DNA of 64,000 bases from Exilibacterium sp. (GTDB taxonomy: Bacteria; Pseudomonadota; Gammaproteobacteria; Pseudomonadales; Cellvibrionaceae), in the NCBI GenBank assembly GCA_028280195.1, contig JANQMH010000103.1:59100-123099 (forward strand), read 5' to 3'. A model generated the notes under the pieces. It was given only the letters and a program-made list of their open reading frames with translations. It did not search any database and was not told the DNA's origin. Below, piece by piece: positions 38,291 to 47,200 of the stretch. The stretch's first letter is position 1. The number at the start of each line of letters is the position of its first letter. The position numbers and the translations under genes are program-made.

Positions 38291-41200
38291 TCAAATCCAT
38301 TGAGACCACTTAAAAACCGTGAAAAGTTATCACTATCTTTCGCTCAGCAAAGGATATGGTTTTTAAGTCAGTTCGAAAACAGACATGAAACACTCTATAA
38401 TATCCCATGGATACTACGCCTTTCCGGACCGCTGAATGCCGGTGCTCTACAGCAGGCATTCAATGCATTGCTGCAACGTCACGAAATACTCAGAACCGTC
38501 TTTCACAGCAGTAATGATGGTATTTATCAGTCCCCACTGGAAAAACTGCCATTTCTCATCCCCATCATCGACATTCAGGGCAACGATTTAACCACTGAGA
38601 TCGAAGCCTATAATCATCATATCTTCAGCCTGCCGCGAGGCCCTCTGCTAAACGTTAAACTGTTGCGTTGTTCTGTAAATATGCATATGTTGATGATGAG
38701 TATGCACCACATAATCTCCGATGGCTGGTCTATCGGTATTGTTAACAGAGAGCTGAGCCAGCTGTATTCGGCTTACTGTGCAGACAGTCCGATTTCACTT
38801 CCTGCCTTACCGATTCAGTATGCTGATTTTGCCCATTGGCAACAACAGTGGCTGCAGGGCAGTGTTCTAGAACAGCAACTCACTTACTGGAAGTCCCAAC
38901 TGAAAGGCGCACCTGCTCTGTTAACGCTACCCAGTGACAGATCAAGGCCAGCAATGCAGAGCTTTCGAGGCCAGTGTACTACTTTTACCATACCGCCAGA
39001 TATCACCAAACAACTGCATTCCTTAAGTCGCAAAGAAAACACTACGCTCTTTATGACACTATTAGCCGGGTTTAATCTGCTACTGGCACGCTATAGCGGT
39101 CAAAGTGATATCTGCATAGGTAGCCCTATCGCTAACAGACAGCGGCTTGAGCTGGAAAATCTTGTCGGCCTTTTCGTTAACACACTGGTTTTACGCACAA
39201 AAATTGACTTACAAAATACGGTGAAAGCGTTGCTCGCACAGGTGAGAGAAACAGCTCTCGGCGCCTATGCCCATCAGGACGTTCCGTTTGAATATCTGGT
39301 TGAAAAGCTACAGCCGGAGCGCAGCTTGAGCTATTCTCCCCTTTTTCAAGTTATGTTCGCTTTACAAAACACCGAAAATGATTTCAACTTGCCTGATATA
39401 CAAGTATCAAAGGTCGAGGATTCACATGCAAATGCAAAATTTGATATCAGTATGGGGCTGGAAGAAACCCATTCATCCATTGAGGGCGTGGTAGAATACA
39501 ATACCGATCTGTTTAATCATGAGACTATTGATAGATTTGTCGAGCACTATAAAAATATACTGTTTGCATTTGTCAGCGAACCTGAAACTAACTTGGCAGA
39601 TATAGACCTGCTAAGTGGAGAAGAAAGAAGTACCATTCTGAAAACATGGAATCTTACCGAAACTCAGCTTGCAGAAGACTTATGTATTCACCAGCTATTT
39701 GAGCAGAAAGCAAAACGCCATCCGGATGCCGTCGCCGCCCTACAGCAAAACGATATCCTTACCTATGACACATTAAACAGACGCAGCAATCAACTCGCAA
39801 ATTTTCTGCTGGCAAAAGGTATAGCGCCTGAAACTCGTGTCGGTATATATATAGACCGCTCTCTCGATATGCTGACCAGTATATTGGCAGTCATTAAAAT
39901 AGGTTGCGCTTATGTGCCCATGGACCCTCGCTATCCTCAACAGCGAGTTAATTTCATAATCGCAGATGCCGCTATCAATATCGTTCTGACTAACTCTTCT
40001 CTCAACGCTAGTGTGGAAGAAATCGAGCATCCCCCTACCATCATTTGCATTGACACTCAACAGGCCGCCATATCCCGCCACTGCGATGCCAATATAAACA
40101 GGCATGTGCCTGTCCACAGCCTGGCCTATATTATCTATACGTCCGGTAGCACCGGTAAACCGAAGGGGGTTATGATCAGCCACCATAGCATCAACAATAC
40201 CCTGCATTTCCTCCAAGAAAAGTTTACCGTGACAGAAAATGATGCCTACCTGCTCAAAACCAACTATGTTTTCGACGTCTCCCTGTCAGAGCTGTTTGCC
40301 TGGTTCATAGGCCGCGGGCGCCTGGTGATACTGCCGCCCGGTGCGGAAAAATACTCTGATGAACTTGCGAACTACATAATAGATCATCGCATTACTCACC
40401 TTAACTTCGTACCCTCAATGCTTAGCTTATTCCTGGAACAAATGAGAAGCAATAAAGCATTAAGGGAGGGTAGCAGTATAAAACACCTGATGGTTGCGGG
40501 CGAAATTTTCTCAAAATCGCTATTAAAGGAGAGTCTAGATCTGTTTGGTGGTGTTGGTATCAGCAATATCTATGGACCGACTGAGTCGTCAATTTACAGC
40601 AGCTGGCATACCTGTTCTGACCATGATACCCAAAGCAACTCAATACCGATTGGCAGACCTATATGGAATACACAGCTTTACATTGTAGACCAGTATCTAA
40701 ACCCGGTGCCGATAGGCGTCGCGGGGGAGCTGTGTATAGCCAGTCGGGGCCTGGCCTGGGGCTACAATCACTTACCCGACCTATCTGCCACCAGCTTCAT
40801 TCCCAACCCTTTTGGCTCAACACCGGGATCGCGCCTGTATAAAACCGGTGATATGGTTCGCTACCTGGGCGACGGCAGTATCGATTATATCGGGCGCAAA
40901 GACTTTCAGATCAAAATACGGGGTTATCGCATCGAATTGGGAGAAATTGAAAACTCGCTTCAGGAACAGATTGAAATCCAGGACTGTGTTGTCTTGGCCC
41001 ATTACTTCCCGAGAGATAATGAAGACTGGTTTTTGGTCGCTTATGTGGTAGTCAGGCAGGGAGCCGGTATCGAGGAGTCGATCCTGCGCAACGCTTTGCA
41101 ATCGCGACTACCTGAATATATGGTGCCGAGATTTATCTCCTTTATTGACGAGATTCCTCTTACAGTTAACGGTAAAGTCGATCGCAAGGCTTTACCATTA

Positions 41201-44200
41201 CCGGACCAATACGCATCGAATACAGGGGAATATGTAGCCCCCACTACAGACATTGAAAGATCCATAGCAGCAGTATGGGCAGCTTTACTAAGGCTCCCTG
41301 TAGACAATATCAGTGTACACGATAACTTCTTTGACTTAGGGGGGCATTCACTATTGGCGACCCGCGTAATCGGTCAACTTCGAACCGATCTTAACGCTGA
41401 ACTCCAAGTCAGAGACTTGTTTTCACAAAATACAATTAGAAAACTCGCCGTAAAAATTGAATCTTTGCGCCGTAAAAGCCCAATGAAAAACGACTCGAAT
41501 TTCGCATTGGTCGCGATAGACAGAAACAAAGACTTAAGCCTTTCCTTCGCCCAGCAGAGGCTGTGGTTTTTGAATACGCTGGAGGGCGAAAATGACATTC
41601 TGTACAACATCCCTGGAGCACTGCACTTAGTTGGCGAACTGAATGTAATAGCACTGAATAGAGCCTTCAACACACTAGGCCAACGCCATGAGACCTTAAA
41701 AACCATTTTCCGGTGGCGGAACAACAGCGTAACTCAAGTCATAGATGACAGCATAAAAATTAGAGTAGACATAATAGATAGTAAAGAAGACGATGTACCG
41801 AGAATGATTGAGGCAAATGCCAGATATGTTTTTGACCTTGGCAAGGGGCCGCTGCTTACAGCAAAAATCATACGCTTATCCCCGAGAAACCACTATTTGT
41901 TATTGAATATTCACCATATTATCTCTGATGGCTGGTCTATCGGTATTCTCAATAGAGAGCTGAGTTTGCTCTACAAAAACTACCGCCTGAACAAGCCATC
42001 GCCACTTACTGCTTTACCTGTCCAATACGTTGATTTTGCTCACTGGCAACGGCAATGGCTGCGGGGCAAAACACTGGAGCTACAGCTCGCGTACTGGGAA
42101 AAGCAGTTGCGGGGTGCGCCCGCTCTATTGGAGTTCCCTACAGATCGCCCCAGACCGGCCACTCAATGTTATGAAGGCAGAAGCACCAGCTTCACCATAG
42201 CAACTGCGACAGTTGAAAAGCTAAAGCAGCTAAGCAGCCAGGAAAACGCCACTTTCTTCATGATTATGTTGACGGGCTTCAACCTTCTCCTGGCTCGTTA
42301 CAGCAGTCAAGAAGACATCTGCATAGGTACCCCAATTGCCAATCGACAAAGACCCGAGTTGGAAGGGCTAATTGGCTTTTTTGTGAATACCTTGGTAATG
42401 CGCACCCGGATTAACGCCAACTCTACTATAAGAGATCTACTTACCCAGGTTAAAGAGACAGCCCTTGCAGCCTATGCTCACCAGGATATTCCCTTTGAAT
42501 ATTTAGTAGAAAAACTGCAGCCCGAACGCAGTTTGAGTTATTCGCCACTATTCCAGGTTATGTTTGTTCTGCAAAATATTGATTTGGAGGAAATAGCACT
42601 ACCCGGCGTAGAGGTATCCTCAATTAAGAACAAGGTCTACACATCAAAATTTGACTTCAGCCTGTTCATCTGGGATTCACCTGATAAGCTCGAGGTGACT
42701 GTCGAATACAATACCCGTTTATTTGACTATTCGACAATTGAAAGGCTTATTTCTCATTATGAAAGATTGTTGGAAGACATGACCAATAACCTCGATCAAC
42801 CGGTACAATCGGCAATACTCTTAGATGATTCAGAATATCAGGAGATTATTTACGATTGGAACAAGACCGAAACCTCTTACCCCAGCACACCTTATGTCCA
42901 TCAGGTTTTCGAAAGACAAGTAAGTGAAACACCAGAGGTCATTGCAGTAGTACACAGGGATCACCATATCAGTTATCGGGAATTGAATTGCCGGAGTAAC
43001 CAGCTTGCAAGGCATCTAAGGAAAAAGAACCCCGGAAATAGTCATCAAGTTGGATTGGCAGTCAATCGTTCCCTTGATTTGGCTGTCGGGATACTGGCAA
43101 TACTGAAAGCAGGTTTCACCTACGTTCCCTTAGATCCCAGTTATCCCAGGCAGCGATTGGATTACATGCTCGAAGAAGCCAACATTTCCATACTACTGGC
43201 ACAAAAGGCATTGTTAAAAGGTTTCCCTGAAAGAGGCTCTACTGTCGTTATAGAGAATCCGCATATCTTTTCTGCAGCTAATGAAGCTGCAGATATAAAG
43301 ACCTGTGGAAAGCCAAAAGATGGAAGTTTGGCTTATGTTATTTTTACCTCCGGCTCAACAGGGCGCCCTAAAGCCGTTGCCATGCCTCATACGGCATTAA
43401 CCAATCTGATACACTGGCAGATAAGTCAGTCGGGGAGTACGACAGGCAAGAAAACGTTACAGTTTAGCCCCTTTAGCTTCGATGTGTCTTTTCAGGAGCT
43501 TTTTTCCACGTGGTGCAGCGGTGGGACGCTGATGCTAATTTCTGAAGAACTACGTAAGGATGCCTTCTCATTGTGGGAATTCATTCAGCAAGAAAAGGTC
43601 AACCGCCTATTTACCCCATTTATAGCATTACAGCAACTGGCCGAAGTCTATGAGGAAAAAGCTCTGCAATCCGGCCTCGACTTTGAAAGCCAAAAGCAGA
43701 AATTGGGTCACACACTCGAAGAAATCATTACCGCAGGCGAGCAACTGCAAATCACAAGGTCTATTCGTACATTATTTCGACGCCTGCCTGGCTGTCAATT
43801 ATATAATCACTACGGCCCTTCTGAAACCCATGTTTGTACTGCGTTGAGATTGCAAGGAGCGTCAAATAACTGGGAAACACTGCCCACTATTGGCAAGCCC
43901 ATCTCAAACTGCAAAATATATATTTTGGACGAAGCAATGCAGCCGGTACCCATAGGGGTATATGGTGAAATTTATGTGGGTGGTGTAGGCCTGGCCACTG
44001 GTTATCTCAACCGTCAAGGCTTAACCAATGAGCGCTTCATTGCTAACCCTTTTATTGGCTCTACTTTATCCAATCATCAGAAAAACAGGCTATATAAAAC
44101 AGGTGACTTGGCGCGTTTTCGCAGCAACGGCGAAATCGAGTATATGGGGCGAAAAGATAGCCAAGTAAAGATACGCGGCTTCCGTGTCGAGTTGGGGGAA

Positions 44201-47200
44201 ATAGAACAGGTTCTTGTAGAACTGCAAGGTGTAAAAGAAGCGGTTGTCAATGTTTACACCCAAAGCGGAAACAGTAATCAGTACCTGGCTGCATATCTTG
44301 TTATAGACAGCGCTTTTTCAAAAGAAAAAGAAGATTCTCTACAATATCACTTATCTCAAGACCTGCAAGATTTACTGCCGGAGTATATGCTGCCCTCCAG
44401 ATTTATACTCCTGGATTCTTTACCTTTGACACCGAGCGGAAAAGTAGATCGCAAGGCATTACCAACACCCGAAGACAATTTTCTAATAGGACAAACCCAT
44501 GTTAGCCCTGCCGGTCAAATGGAAAACGGACTGGCCGGCATATGGGCCGGAATACTGGATATCCCAAAGGAAAACCTAAGTTCCACCAGCAGTTTCTTTG
44601 ACTTAGGTGGTCACTCTCTACTGGCAACCCGACTAGTTAGCCAGATCAGGAAAACCTACGATGTTGAACTACAGGTTCGCGATCTCTTTATTAACAGCAC
44701 CATAAAAAAGCTGGCGGCGAAAATAGAGAATCTCATTCTTGAACAACCGCTGGCCAATACCAAAGTATTTCCGTTGCAGCCTATTCGAGATAAAAACAGT
44801 TTACCTTTGTCCTTTGCGCAGCAGCGCCTATGGTTCCTGAATCAATTCGAAGAGAATACAGGTACGCTCTACAATATTTCTTGGGCTCAAAGGCTTTCAG
44901 GAAATCTGAATGTAAACGCACTGCAGCAAGCGTTTAAAACCATTGTAAGACGCCATGACAGTCTACGCACGTCATTTGAGGATCGAGATGGGATCACTGT
45001 CCAGGTGATTTCAAACGATATGATATTTCATTTCCCCATAATCGACTCGGCAGACCAGCAGGTTTTCGACGATGTCAAGCAACACTTACGTAGGCGATTT
45101 GATCTCAATAAAGGCCCACTGTTCAATGTCGCCCTTCTACGGCTGTCGTCACAGGAACATATTTTGGCGATTGGTATACACCACATTATCTTCGACGGCT
45201 GGTCGATAGGCATTCTTAATCAGGAATTAGGTAAACTATACAAAGCCTATCATCTACAAGAACCCGTTTCTCTCTCGCCTTTACCGATTCAGTACGCGGA
45301 TTTTTCCTACTGGCAACGGCAGTGGCTACAAGGCGAGATATTGGAAAAGCACGTCAATTACTGGCAGTCTCAGTTAGCGGGGATCCCGGGCCTGTTGGAG
45401 CTTGCCACCGATATGCCGAGGCCAGCGATACAGCGTTACCGGGGCAATTGTGTCAGTTTTAAAATATCGTCCGATATGACACAAAGGCTACATCAGCTAA
45501 GCCGCAGGGAAAACATTACGCTGTTTATGGCGCTTATCGCCGGCTTTAAAATGCTGCTCGCCCGCTACAGCGGTCAAAACGATATATGTATAGGCACGCC
45601 TATTGCTAATCGGCAGAGAGCCGACCTGGAAGGGCTGATCGGCTTATTCGTTAATACCTTAGTACTACGCACTCAGATTGACCCGAAAGCAAGTGTCAAG
45701 AGCCTACTTACACAAGTAAGAGAAACGGCGCTTAAAGCATACTCTCACCAAGATATTCCCTTTGAATACCTGGTGGACACTTTAAAGCCTGAACGCAGCT
45801 TAAGTTACTCCCCGTTATTTCAATGTATGTTTATCTTACAGAACGCGCAAGGAAACGCCCTGGCACTGCCGGATGCAACGATAGAAAGACTGGATATAAA
45901 TGGCGCTACCGCCAAATTCGATATAACCATGAGTCTGGAGGAAACCAACGGGGAAATTGCCGGTATCGTCGAATACAATACCGATATATTCCATGCCGCC
46001 ACCATCAGGCAACTGGTAAACCACTATAGCAATATTTTGAAGTTCATAGTGAAAGACACCAACAGAGTTATACATTCCGCCACTCTTCTAGATGAAAAAG
46101 AACTGCGGGAAATACTGATAGACTGGAACAGAACTGAAGTCGAATACCCTAAGCAGAAATGTGTCCATCAACTTATCGAAGAACAGGCGGCCATTAAACC
46201 ACATGCTATAGCCGTCGTCTTTCGCGACAAACAGATTACCTATGATGAACTCAACGGCAGGGGTAACCAACTGGCATCCCACCTGCTCTCTCTTGGCATT
46301 TCTCCGGAAACGAGAATAGGCCTATGCATAGAACGCTCAATGGAAATGGTCGTGGGGCTAATAGGTATACTGAAATCAGGGGGATGTTATATTCCAATCG
46401 ATCCCGAATATCCGGCGCAGCGAATTAGATATATCGTTGCCAATAGCCAGGTCGATCTGATACTCAGCCACAGCAGCCTCGACGACGCTTTTTACGATCA
46501 CAACTCGCTTACTCGCCTGAACTTGGATAGTGATTGGCACAAAGTGGATACAGCAAGCAGAGCTTCGACTAAAATGCAGGTGGATTCGAGAAACTTAGCT
46601 TATATAATATACACATCAGGCAGTACAGGGAACCCTAAAGGAGTCATGATCCCCCACCGGGCCTTGACAAACTTCCTGCTAAGCATGAAAGAAAGACCTG
46701 GGATAAATTCACAAGACAGCCTTCTTGCAGTAACGACCTATTGCTTCGATATAGCGGCACTAGAGATCTACCTGCCCCTTATCGCAGGGGGCCTGCTCTG
46801 CGTTTGCGACAATGAAACCGTAAAGGACCCGGAGAAGCTGATAGAGAATATCGACAATTACAAAACAACTGTGATGCAGGCCACACCCGCTACATGGAAG
46901 ATGTTATTCCAATCCGGGTGGGTAAATAGTACCAAAGTAAAGATTTTGTGCGGGGGGGAGGCTTTATCTGCAAATCTACGACAAAGTTTTTTAAAGACGG
47001 CAAGTGAAGCATGGAATTTATTCGGTCCAACCGAAACCACAATTTGGTCAACCCTGTCTCCAATTCTGGAGCAACAACCTATCACCATCGGAAGACCCAT
47101 TGCCAACACACAGGTCTATGTCATTGATAGCCATGAAAAACCGGTACCCATAGGGGTGCCTGGGGAACTTTGTATTGGCGGCGATGGATTGTCACGAGGG

